Assembly (NCBI GenBank): GCA_008931825.1
Contig: QXVZ01020046.1
Location: 4,527-68,526 of the forward strand
DNA length: 64,000 nt
DNA from: Phallusia fumigata
Lineage: Eukaryota > Chordata > Ascidiacea > Phlebobranchia > Ascidiidae
Reading direction: 5' to 3'
Part shown: positions 49,401 to 57,706 of the stretch, piece after piece
Position numbering within the stretch: position 1 is the first letter of the stretch
How the letters are laid out: the number at the start of each line of letters is the position of its first letter
Notes under the pieces: model-generated
Told to the model about the DNA's origin: nothing
Seen by the model: the letters and a program-made list of their open reading frames with translations, nothing else
The model's database searches: none
Position numbers and translations under genes: made by a program

Positions 49401-50065
49401 TAATCCAACCCAAGTCGTTAGTAGCACCAAGCGTTAACAACTTGTTAACAGTCATAGTTCGGCCTCAACAATTCCGTATTGTGTGCCTTGGGTACTATAT
49501 GTCTCCAAGTTAACCTCACTCTTACAGCACTCTGTTTCTTGGCCGACATTATCAAACAAACATAGGACCTGGTTGATCGCGATTGCAACCGCAAAGTCCT
49601 TTATGTTTTGTTTCTTCGCCTATCAACAGTTCATTACGATTTTGTATGTTCACGGGGTTAGAACCCGAAACTATTCCGAGGACGAATCGCGAACGTTTTT
49701 TTGTGTCTGCATATGGATCGAGCGCCTCAGATTATGTGGCAGAGTACTTAGCAACCAGTAGTTTGGGGCATGTACGAAACATGGTCTCAAAGCATTGCTA
49801 TCCACGTAAATGTAGACACAAACACCCAAGCAATCCCAATATCGCCTAACTTGATTTCACAGAGCCAGGAGCCATCGACTATTCCGACTTTGGAGGTGAC
49901 ATTTGGAGCAACCCAGCCAATGTCGAGTTAGCGGCCATATTGAATGGTGATGCCGATGATGAGCGAATCCACAGACGGACCACGTCGTTACTGGGAGAAT
50001 CGTATGAGCAGGAATACGGCGAACCTGGTGACGATTACGATGATGATGGATATTACGAACCTTAG
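22445..50065 (+). CDS. Giant secreted coiled-coil protein, about 33 exons, family unknown
   Basis: Exons start at 22445, 23103, 23369, 23747, 23995, 24486, 24844, 25418, 26012, 26520, 27268, 28036, 28596, 29195, 30147, 30638, 30996, 31325, 31522, 31821, 32529, then 43696, 44484, 45009, 45456, 46010, 46590, 46892, 47445, 48182, 48823, 49151 and 49863. Phases agree at every junction and the model sums to about 1,829 residues. Exon 1 codes for a signal peptide (hydrophobic core to VVLCHA). Nearly every later exon codes for a helical, heptad-rich segment with repeated units such as [13 protein letters not shown] and several N-x-S/T sites (NVT, NFT). The C-terminus is acidic and Tyr-rich ([12 protein letters not shown]). 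This suggests an extracellular rod-like multimer. Three introns appear to use GC donors. Intron 21 (32714-43695) contains two Zic genes on the other strand. The end of exon 32 (49242 or 49246) is uncertain; 49246 joins the last exon in phase. A possible extra exon near 49.5-49.8 kb is unresolved. Confidence 0.82.
27570..27833 (+). mobile_element. tRNA-derived SINE in intron 11 of the coiled-coil gene
   Basis: The head carries a good pol III box A (TGGCCGAGTGGT, 27578-27589) in a tRNA-Ser/Leu-like context. The expected box B position has a degenerate AGGTCTCAAGTG. A unique body follows, and the element ends in a (CAAA)n tail at about 27815-27832. Head, body and simple tail is the standard SINE layout. 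Target-site duplications are not clear. Confidence 0.65.
29590..29720 (+). mobile_element. tRNA-like SINE fragment with box B
   Basis: A good box B (GGGTTCGAATCTCACC, about 29612-29627) is present but no matching box A is seen at the right distance, so this is not a functional tRNA gene. It lies in intron 14 of the coiled-coil gene and is probably a diverged or truncated SINE. Confidence 0.35.
33313..34549 (-). CDS. Zic-r.b: Zic-family C2H2 zinc-finger transcription factor A (Zic-r.b/ZicL type)
   Basis: The model is complement(join(33313..33759, 33866..34549)), 376 residues (375 if the second ATG of ATGATG is used). Five zinc fingers span about residues 92-250. ZF1 has the atypical Zic spacing with a CxW pair (CQWK...C...H...H). 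ZF2 is [20 protein letters not shown]3 to ZF5 carry family signatures [26 protein letters not shown] and [17 protein letters not shown]- and C-terminal regions are Tyr/Pro- and Gln-rich (a CAG-type run of six Gln near the C-end). Zic proteins bind GC-rich sites in the nucleus. In ascidians Zic-r.b genes specify notochord, muscle and neural fate in early embryos (established knowledge). The only coding intron (106 bp) lies inside ZF5, between its first Cys and YEGC. Gene B at 38105 is a tandem paralogue; both lie in the coiled-coil gene's intron. Confidence 0.9.
35618..35812. promoter_or_regulatory. Conserved non-coding block Q1
   Basis: About 195 bp that recurs at 36310-36517. Shared phrases include CATTACCATAATT, the ACTYAGTTTCCGACCT stretch, GTCACAA, GATGCGCAAACTTGACTTT and AACTTGCAAATA. 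It lies upstream of Zic gene A. Order and some phrases (TTCCGA, CACGTGG or ACGTGG, TTGTTGCGTCACAA, AACTTGCAA) also match the P blocks at 39.5-43.2 kb, so it is probably a distant relative. Confidence 0.6.
36310..36517. promoter_or_regulatory. Conserved non-coding block Q2
   Basis: This is the second copy of Q1, about 690 bp further from Zic gene A. It keeps GGCCACGTGACCATTGTTTC, GTCACAATGGGCCGTTGGTG and GCGCAAACTTGACTTTCGCC. No gene follows it. A much weaker relative may lie at 37,120-37,230. Confidence 0.6.
38105..39424 (-). CDS. Zic-r.b: Zic-family C2H2 zinc-finger transcription factor B (Zic-r.b/ZicL type)
   Basis: The model is complement(join(38105..38530, 38647..38759, 38866..39424)), 365 residues. 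The start ([19 protein letters not shown]) matches paralogue A after its first residues. Five Zic fingers are complete: CKWK-type ZF1, [44 protein letters not shown] and [16 protein letters not shown]. The tails are diverged from A, with a Ser-rich then His/Gln-rich C-terminus. It has two coding introns: one in ZF5 at the same place as in A, and one between ZF3 and ZF4 (after HTG) that A lacks. Conserved block P1 lies just upstream (39531-39765) and is the likely promoter. Function as for A. Both copies look intact, with all Cys and His ligands present. Confidence 0.9.
39531..39765 (-). promoter_or_regulatory. Conserved block P1, probable promoter of Zic gene B
   Basis: The block lies about 110-340 bp upstream of the Zic B start codon. 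It contains TGACGTCAATTA, CGTGAACTTCCGATTCT, TTGGCACGCGTCCAGC, the Fox-like TTTTTGTTTGCCAAG, TTTGCATTGGCACTTGCACT and GGCAACTTGCAACC. All of these recur in the same order in P2-P4. The TGTTTGC (Fox) and TTCCGG/TTCCGA-like (Ets) sites fit the known activation of ascidian Zic-r.b by Fox factors and FGF/Ets, but binding is inference. Confidence 0.75.
40215..40290. promoter_or_regulatory. Conserved block E1 (paired Ets-like sites)
   Basis: First copy of the second repeated block. It contains AACTTCCGAC, then GGAAGTGAGATAAT and ACAATACGTCTGCAG. ACTTCC and GGAAGT form an inverted pair of Ets-core sites. Copies E2 and E3 follow at about 1.2-kb spacing. Confidence 0.65.
40838..41090. promoter_or_regulatory. 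Conserved block P2 (orphan Zic-promoter-like copy)
   Basis: A copy of P1: AATGACGTTAATTATCCATTG, CGTGAGCTTCCGATTCTATT, GGCACGCGTCCAGCGGCGA, TTTGCTTTGACACTTGCACT and a GAAAATAAACATGTTG end that matches P1. No Zic coding sequence lies beside it. Confidence 0.75.
41401..41490. promoter_or_regulatory. Conserved block E2
   Basis: Contains CCCACGCTTG, AACTTCCGACC, GAGGAAGTGGAATAATAA and ACAATAAGTCTGTAGC. It matches E3 most closely. Confidence 0.7.
41924..42140. promoter_or_regulatory. Conserved block P3 (orphan Zic-promoter-like copy)
   Basis: Contains GACGACAATTACCGATTG, GCATTGTTGCGTCACTATCG, TTTTGGCACGCGTCCAACAG, ATTTTTGTTTGCCAAGTGCG and TTTGCATTGGCACTTGCACT, in the same order as P1. The last three phrases match P1 almost perfectly. 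No adjacent gene. Confidence 0.75.
42629..42720. promoter_or_regulatory. Conserved block E3
   Basis: Contains CCCACGCTTTGCG, CAACCGACATTTTCC, AAGGAAGTGGGATAATAA and ACAATAAGTCTGTAGC. It matches E2 in the same order and strand. Confidence 0.7.
43067..43220. promoter_or_regulatory. Conserved block P4 (partial, orphan)
   Basis: The last and shortest copy keeps TATTGGCACGCGTCCAGTGG, TTTCTGTTTGCAAAGCG, TTTGCATTCGCACTTGCATT and CGGCAACTTGC. The left part with TGACGTCA and TTCCGA is missing or diverged. It lies only about 480 bp before the next coiled-coil exon. Confidence 0.65.
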
Positions 50066-51508
50066 AAATCGGTGTCTTTATTTTCGGGATGTAGTTTTTT
50101 GCCTTTGATGGTAATTTTTATATTGAAACTGAAGGTTTTTTTACCTTTGATGGGTTGCCCAAGGGTTACAGTATTCCTGTATTTTTTTATGCCGCAGCGA
50201 ACAATTACTGCAGGTGCATGATAAAATTTGACTTCATTTAATCACAACGGAACTCGATTTTATGTTAAAAGTACTGCGACCTTTTATTGGCAAAACTACA
50301 AAAAACGGTTTTAATCTTATCTTATCTTTCAATTGCTTTCGCATTATCAACTATTGGTTTTACCCCGTTGTATGTTGTTTTCTTTGCGCCTATCTTTTTT
50401 TATCCATCGCCTCAACAAGTTCTCGGCTGAAATAAACCTTCATGAAACAGGTTTTCATATTTATACGTAACATATCAAGCAAAATTATTGCACAGTTCAT
50501 TTTGAGTTGAGTTTATTTCGCCTTAGACTTCACATAAATGTAAAAGTAACAATAATAGTACCATGCCGTTGCTACTGTGGAAGCAAGACTGATTTTATCC
50601 AAATGACCTTTCCAATTCCGTTACGTTAGCTTGTCCATATCCATTGACGAGCAAGCTTTCCTTAAGCTCAGGAGTTGAAGTAACTCTCTCTGGTGCTGTG
50701 ACGTTAGCTAACATAGATGGTGTTGTCCCATCTTGTGTGATAATTTCAGCATGGTTGGCAGTCTGTTCTGTGTCCAAATGCACAGTACCAGAGCCTATGA
50801 GGGTCGGTCAAGCAGGTTACTTGTCAAAGAAAGTGTTAACAAGAATAGGCTTGTACACAGTGGCGTTTAAAAGCAGTTTAATGAATAATTCATTTTCTTT
50901 TTTATTTGTATCAGGGCCCCACAATGCATGGGTTTGTACCTCCTTTTTTAGTGGTCCCGTTTGTAAGCTCCAAACCATTTGTCACTTTCTTATTTTGACC
51001 CTGCTGACTCCGCTGACTCCTAATAGTGAGGCTGAAAAGTTGAAAGTTTTTACGTAATTTAGTATTCTTTGCAGGGCTAACAAGCAAAGTAATCTGCGCA
51101 CAACTCTATAACAAGCGAAAGTTTGTTAAAACGAATGGAGCAAAGCTCTGTCTTAAAATACCTACAAAATCCCACCCTGCAGTCATGTATTAGTTGTAAA
51201 TACGTTTTATCAGTCACAAAAGAGGGGGTAGTAGTTTCCACCCATAAGAAAAAAACGAAAATCAACAGTCACCAATTAAACAAGTAAGCTGGGATCTTGT
51301 AGTGCAATCCCGTTTAATTAGTTCGACCAGAGGAATATGTTTCGCTAAAGCCCTTCCAAAACTACAATGCTTGTATCAACGTCAATAAAACGAATCTACG
51401 CTTTAGATAAATCTCTTGATACCTTGCTCATTCGCATTAAACTGGCACCAACTTGACGAAAAATGCGAACAAAAGCAATTAAAGTTTTGTTCTTAAAATT
51501 CCTCCCGA
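50066..51508. other. Convergent 3' region between the coiled-coil gene and the nicotinic receptor gene
   Basis: It contains the 3' UTR of the coiled-coil gene with AATAAA at 50431-50436. A TTGAGTTGAGTTTATTTCGCC phrase near 50505 resembles the tail of the CTCAA-tailed element. The small open frames on both strands have no motif. No gene is seen. Confidence 0.6.
50431..50436 (+). terminator. Candidate poly(A) signal of the coiled-coil gene
   Basis: The first clear AATAAA after the stop at 50065, 366 bp downstream. Earlier weaker variants are possible. Confidence 0.45.
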
Positions 51509-54500
51509 TCAATGGTCTTGTCCTTTATGTATCTTCCCAGAAGAGTTAAGCATCGGCTGGAGGAAGAGTCCGGTCGTTCCAAGGATACAGACAACGATGA
51601 AGATCCAGAGAAAGATGCGGTCGATCACCATTCCAACGTACTTCCAATCATTCTCAATCTAGAAGCACAGAGATTTTTTGTGCTGCAAATTTCGATAACA
51701 ATGTCATTCAAAGAAACTGTTTCATATACAAAACATACCATTGTTCGTTAAACATGACAGCTATAACTATATGCATCTAAAGTGGCATTGCCTAGTAATA
51801 TACCACAAATATCAGTAGCCTAATGAACTGAATTGTTTGAACGGACCGACAAAAATAAACCGGCATTCGATATATAATTCTCATGTAAACATGCTGGTGC
51901 AAGGATGCAAATAATACAAATTGTTTGTAAACTGTCTGACCTCGGTTGATTCGTCATCGACTTTTAGATGGTTTGCTATGTACGTCACGCCGTCTAGTGC
52001 CCGTTTTAACTCCATGGGAAGATCCGGTTCGCTCTCATTCGATTCTTTCTTTTCGGGGCCAAAAAACTAAAAACAAATATTTTTGATATTCGTGATTTGC
52101 ACAAAAGTTTTCACAAAAAGCCTTTTTTTACAAAAAAGAAATGATTAGACTATTGTGTATGTTGCGTAGACCAGGATTAATCACCGTCATACCTGGTATT
52201 ACTTAACTTGGAAAATTATGGAATTGGTCGCGACACCTCTGATCCCTGCAAACGGTACCCATGTGTGCCGCGGCGCTCCGGTTGGGAAACACTATGGATC
52301 AGACTATTGTGTGTATTTCCAGATAGTTACCGATATATTAGGTTTGGATCCGTGGTCGCTCATCACATGTAAATTTTTCTTTAGGTTTTCAATCTTGATG
52401 ATGTTTTGAGCTAGTTTTTGTACAGCTTGCTTCCTTTTTCTCGGTCGCTTCATAAACATCACCTTGATGGAAAGCGCAAAATCATTGGTGCCAAAGAATT
52501 GAATTATCTTTCAGGGTTTAAATCGAGATTAAACACAAAAATTAAAACACAAAACAAAAAATAACAGAAGTTTATGTTGATATTTTTTCCCTTGATAACT
52601 AAGCTCGTTTTTACTTGACTTATGAAAAGTAAAAATAAAACAACTGGAGCACATGCCAAGCAGTGTCTTATACCTTCGGTAACATTTCGAGAAATATTTT
52701 TCTTATCCACTCTGGCATCGTATGTGTGTTCTCGGACCTGTAGTGAACATTTAGAACGAACACGGTGATCACGATCGACAAAGTGACGAAAATCATTGTA
52801 AACAGGAGATACTGTCCTATAAGGGGAATCACCAGTGACGTAGACGGGATAATTTCAGTAATGACGAGCAGAAAAACCTATCAAAGAACCGAAATATGTC
52901 AAGTGGTGACTTTTAATTTCGTCACATGTAAAAATGGTTTAAAAACTTAGTAATGTCATCAAAATACCTTAAAAAAATATTAACGCATTGCTGAAGAGAC
53001 AAAAATGTAGCACAGTGCCTAAAATCCCTAAATTGTTACTTTATTTCAAACTTTTTGGTTATTACCGTAAGAGACAGCAGGACAGATATACAGAGAGTGA
53101 CTTTTTCCCCGCAGTCCGAAGGAAGATAAAAGACGAGAACGGTGAGAAAGGAAATTAGGAGACACGGGATAATTAAGTTGACAGTGTAGAATAGGGGAAG
53201 CCTTCGGATGTGAAATGAGTAGGTGACATCAGGGTAAATCTCGGGGCAGCAGTTGTATTTCCGCTCGTGTCTGTAAAACAATTACGATTACAAACGCACA
53301 CTTTATATAATAATACAGCGTTCGCTCATTTTTTCCGATTGGTTTTTGTCATTTTCTTTGAGAATTTTTATTCACGTGGCATAAGGTGCGTATAGTGTGT
53401 TCCTTCAAACAACTTGCTTTCTTTTGACACGTTGCTAGTTAATATTCAGAAAAAAATACTTTGTACAAGATAAAACAAGTATTTCACTTTATGCCAATGC
53501 CAGTTGAGGACGTTTTGTAACCGCGTTCGGTTTTAGTTTCGATTCGAATCCCCACATCCAATAATCATGAGTCACATGCCCAAAAATAAATCAAAAATCA
53601 TGTTCAACTGAGAGGAACAAAACTAAAATGTTAAAACAAAAAACACATTTGAATGGATAAGTGAAATTGATTATGAATTAAATCCAATTTCACAAAATTT
53701 GAATGACTAAATTAAAACCAATGCGGCATAAACTTTTGGAATTCTTCTTTGTGGGTTCTGTATGCAGCTTTCCAAACAAACCAAAATCCCGGTATTTGGT
53801 TCTTCACCAATCTAACCTGTGTCCGAGAACGTCAAGTACTTCCCATTCCCCGCTCTCCCAGTACTCCTTACGATTTGCTTCCTCTCCCATCATCACTAGA
53901 TCGACCCGAGCTTTATCGTAAGTCCACGAACCAAACTTCATCGTACAATTCTGCAAAGAGTCTTGTTTAAAAAAACTGGACATCGTTAGAGATTCACAGA
54001 TACAGAATAATTATTAAGAACATCAAAGAGCGATTCTCCTACAATCGTATTCTACCCTTGACTTATTGTACCGCGCGATAGCAATGGTGAATCCCAGCTC
54101 CTTTTTGGTTTAATACAGCCCCAAATAATTGTTAGTTTCTTTTTCATGGTATTATTTTGGGGACCTAAGGTTTCATAATGTTACCTGTGTGTCGAAGGGA
54201 AAGTATGTGACGTCTATACTACATGAGCTTTTAAAGATGGCGGGCGGCATCCACGAAACGTCACCGTTGTAGGACAGGAGAGCCTTCGTGTTTTGCGTTA
54301 CTTGGAAGTTTCCGACTGCTCTAAATACAATCGCAAGACATATCGTCAAATCTAGAGTTGCCGGCTCTATTATGCTACAATGGAGGATTAAAAACTTTAT
54401 TAATGTTTATTTAAGCAAACCACATGTTTTGGTATTGCGTTTTTAATGGTCCAGAGTTTTAAAGGCTCTGTGCTTTTAGTGTTGTGCAGACTGCTATGTT

Positions 54501-56050
54501 TACAGACAGTCTGCACTCCAGGAAGTAAACTCTTTTGCAGTGACATTTTGACAGCATGAAATTGAACTATACCAGTAAAAACGATTTCAAAATAAATAGT
54601 GTAAATTTTAAAATAAAGGATAAATAGTGTCGTTTCCAATGTTCAATAAAGAACAAGGACACATAGAGCAAAATATTGGACTGTCCTTCAAAATAAATGC
54701 CGGTTGGCAACACAGAGGTTGTAAGAAGTGAATTAAATACCGGTGTTCACGTATCGATTAACAAGTTGTAGCTTTCAACTCGATTTGGTTTCAGTATTAA
54801 TTACGAGCAAATGTTTTCAACCTGTTCGACCGCTACTTGGATTGGGAAAGCATCAGTTGTTTGCCGTTTGATTTGTTGGTCGAAGAAAGTCTTATGATAC
54901 AAATTATCACGTCGAATACGTGTAAATTTGACCGTTAAAGATCTTTTCAATGCTTAAAGGGTCTTCGAGCGATTAATTTATTTGGTGTTAGCACTTAACG
55001 TTTAATGCAAGTAATATAAGCTTAATTAAGTATTTAACTATCAACTGTATTACAAGCATAACTATATTATAAAGAGCAGGTTATCCGACTATGACCTTTG
55101 TCGTTGAAGGAAAAAGAAATCACCATTTACACCAAACGCTTGACACGAAAACCGTTTACCCTATAACGCTGAGTTGAGTTGAGTTGAGTTGAGTTGAGTT
55201 GAGTTGAGCTTATTTTGATTGGTGAATGAAAATCATAGCGACACAATAGCACTACTTAACTACCAGGCCGGAAATAGCTGCGCAACGTGAAAACGTTTGA
55301 GACGCAAAATAGTGGAGGGCACAATTGGTGGGTCAAGGTTGAACGCGCTGCAGCTCCACCGTCATTACAAGGCGTTATGTGGCGGGGGCTCACATCAGTG
55401 GGTGAGTTTGGCGCAGTATGAGAAAAGCAATCAGAAAATGATCAACCAAATGGTGCCTCCTGGAGAAATGGTCACTTTAACTCTGTAGGCTACTCACGTG
55501 TTGTACAAAACAATGTCAGGTTTCCAGATTTTTTCCGATGGAATTCGTAGGAATTCTGCACCTCCGTATTGTTCCGGTTTCCATCTAAGCTTGTAATCAT
55601 TCCATTCCTGTTTTAGCCACAGGTTGGTCTCCATTATTTGGTTTATTTCATCCTGCAAAAGCAAGTATGTTTTGGAAGCCGTATGAACAATGATTTCTGG
55701 TGGCAGTGCTAGCGGCATATACCAAGCTTGTAAGCATTTAAAAATGTAGTAAAACATCGGGTTTTAAAAACGCTTTTGCATGTTGTGCCAAACATTGTAC
55801 ACCCTAACAAATAGTAATTAAAAAATTGGATAGGTTTGGTATGTGCTGACTTAAGACTTTTACTTCGATCAGCTGCCGAGAAAAACAAAAATCAGCTGCC
55901 ACTTACCACCTTTACAAGCTGAGAAACGTACAACTCGAAACGAACTATCACACTGTCGTTGCTGTCCGCTACCGGTCGTATCCAAACGTTGTAATCGTTG
56001 AAAAGAGTTTTGTACAAGTTTTCCTCGTCTCGCGATGCCAACGTCAAACC
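51509..56050 (-). CDS. Neuronal-type nicotinic acetylcholine receptor alpha subunit (alpha3/6/2/4-like), 5' end missing
   Basis: The model is complement(join(51509..51658, 51941..52066, 52674..52877, 53066..53270, 53817..53950, 54185..54320, 55498..55652, 55907..about 56050)). Phases agree throughout. It is a pentameric acetylcholine-gated cation channel subunit. Loop D is present ([15 protein letters not shown]), then [11 protein letters not shown] with the Cys-loop [15 protein letters not shown], and the alpha-defining vicinal pair [14 protein letters not shown]1 to M3 are almost identical to vertebrate alpha3 ([40 protein letters not shown]). The Glu of GEK marks cation selectivity. M4 is [15 protein letters not shown], ending [11 protein letters not shown]. 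The intracellular M3-M4 loop is short, about 65 residues. The first exon found begins near [17 protein letters not shown]; the signal-peptide exon was not identified. The right boundary is approximate. A CTCAA-tailed repeat lies in the intron at 54321-55497. Confidence 0.9.
55171..55355 (-). mobile_element. CTCAA-tailed interspersed repeat, copy 2, with pentanucleotide microsatellite
   Basis: It begins on the plus strand with about 7.6 copies of GAGTT (55171-55208), followed by the body shared with 22105-22270 (CCGGAAATAGCTGCGCAACG, GGAGGGCACAATTGGTG, AAGGTTGAACGCGCTGCAGC). Read on the minus strand, the pentanucleotide run is a 3' tail, as in non-LTR retroposons. It sits in an intron of the nicotinic receptor gene. 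A 63-codon frame over its right part (55297-55488) has no motif I recognise. Confidence 0.7.
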
Positions 56051-57209
56051 TTTCAATTAACTCAAGGCCGTTAGGGTACTGATGTTTTTTAAGCAGTCTA
56101 GTTCCTCATTAATTTTGGTTTCTTATCAACACAAATCTGATCTATTGTTTTGCTCTGTACATGAGCCAGTGCACGACTTTAGGCCGTCATTCGATTCCAG
56201 TCAGGCCTTTCATTTCAAACGTTTATCAATCGGCGCTAACTTTGTGATGATAATGGCTGTTTCGCATGCAGCGACAACTGCGACCACAAAACATCAGCAA
56301 ACCAAATTGGTACCTGGCCTTACCGAAGAGTAACAATGCAATTCCTATCTTCCTTGTGCAATGCATTCCGACTGATTTCCACATTATTTCTAGCTACTTC
56401 GTTCTTCGTGCAAGCTCCAATCTAATGCATAGGAAACAATGCGTACATAGACTGTAACTGCGTCTTCTGGTCTGCAGCAATGCTTCTGCCAAACAACATC
56501 TCAACGCTGTAGACGTAAGCCAATTTTCTGTGACCCATCTGCGTTGACTTGCAAGGTCAAAAATCGATACTCGACCGCAGCAAGTCCAGATTTCAACAAG
56601 AGAAGTAGATTGAGGAGGCCTTTATTGACGCGATTTCGCCTAGTATTGATTTCGTTCAAGACCGGCCTTACTTCAATGGATTGAAATCCTACTCTTTCAT
56701 CTATTTAACAGGAAAACCCGACCTTGCTCAACATTAAAGACACCTTCATTTATCTAAGTACCTTGAACTACATGTGATTGCCTAGATGGGTTGGCCCACA
56801 ATTCGTTCATTGGCGAAGATACCCGCACACAGAGGTTTTAACTGTTCGCTTTAAAAAAATTATACAAATAAAAAATACAATTATACAAACTTATAATCTG
56901 AAAAAAAACAAAACAAATTAGTACATATAATCGGATTTTACAATATCTGTAAAACCCCAACCGATAAAATTATAATGCATCAATATTTGTGAAGACAATT
57001 TTCCCCATTGTTGCAAAACAATGAATGGTTAAAGCGTTTTAAAATCATTCAAAAAATGGAACAATAATTAAAAGCCGTTGTACAAACATGATTTTGAAAA
57101 GGTTTTTAGATCTTTGTTACAGTTCAAGCAAGTAGGATAGCCTTCTGTCATTTAACAAGTGATGTGAACGTCTCCGAATTTAAAGAAACTTATTGAAAAA
57201 CCTTAAAAA
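56051..57209. other. Region upstream of the nicotinic receptor gene
   Basis: It should contain the missing signal-peptide exon and promoter of the minus-strand receptor gene, but I found no convincing signal peptide followed by a donor in the right phase. Two short open frames (56082-56457) have no motif. Confidence 0.5.
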
Positions 57210-57419
57210 ATGGAAAAACAAACCGACCAATCCAAAGCTACAAACGTTGCTGGAAAGGCAAAGAACATTTTGGATGTGCTGAAGTCGTTTTACGAAAGAG
57301 TTTCTGCTGTTTTAAGACCAGTGATTCAAGTTACATTAGTCGTCTTTCTTTCGATTTTGTTCATTGGATTTGCTGCCGAGTTTTGGCTGACATTGATTAC
57401 AAAGTGTTCCTTGCAGTAG
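57210..57419 (+). CDS. Small single-pass membrane protein, 69 residues, unknown
   Basis: An intronless reading frame with ATG. The N-terminal half is polar and basic (MEKQTDQSKATNVAGKAKNI). One hydrophobic helix follows at about residues 38-62 (IQVTLVVFLSILFIGFAAEF), with a short tail ending KCSLQ. The layout is that of a tail-anchored or type II mini-membrane protein. I do not recognise a family. A second intronless frame starts 290 bp downstream on the same strand, so the two might be co-transcribed, as ascidians do have operons resolved by spliced-leader trans-splicing; a pyrimidine-rich acceptor lies near 57590-57606 between them. Moderately likely to be real on the strength of the TM helix and clean frame. 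Confidence 0.45.
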   Translation: MEKQTDQSKATNVAGKAKNILDVLKSFYERVSAVLRPVIQVTLVVFLSILFIGFAAEFWLTLITKCSLQ

Positions 57420-57706
57420 AAAAAAAGTAATATGTGTGTGCATTTTTAAAAGTATTTTTGTACTTTTAGTTTTTGTACTGTACTTTTCAAGCCTAAACGC
57501 TATTCTGTAATGAAACAGTGCTACAGCAAACACATCATATCTTCAACGTACATTAACCGTTTGTTGTAAATTCTGTAACAAACATGTTTATTGTTGTTTT
57601 GTTTTAGCTCTGAGGCTGCTACAAATCTTCAAGTTAGACTTTAAACCTAGTTTCATTTAATTTTTAAAAAGGTTTTTTAATGTAAATTTTGAAATGCATC
57701 ACTGAC

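Noticed and set aside
49483-49849. Overlapping frames read as an exon of the coiled-coil gene
   Set aside because: One frame ends in a stop and the other cannot be joined to the preceding and following exons in phase; joining 49246 to 49863 keeps frame without it. Left as unresolved, not annotated.
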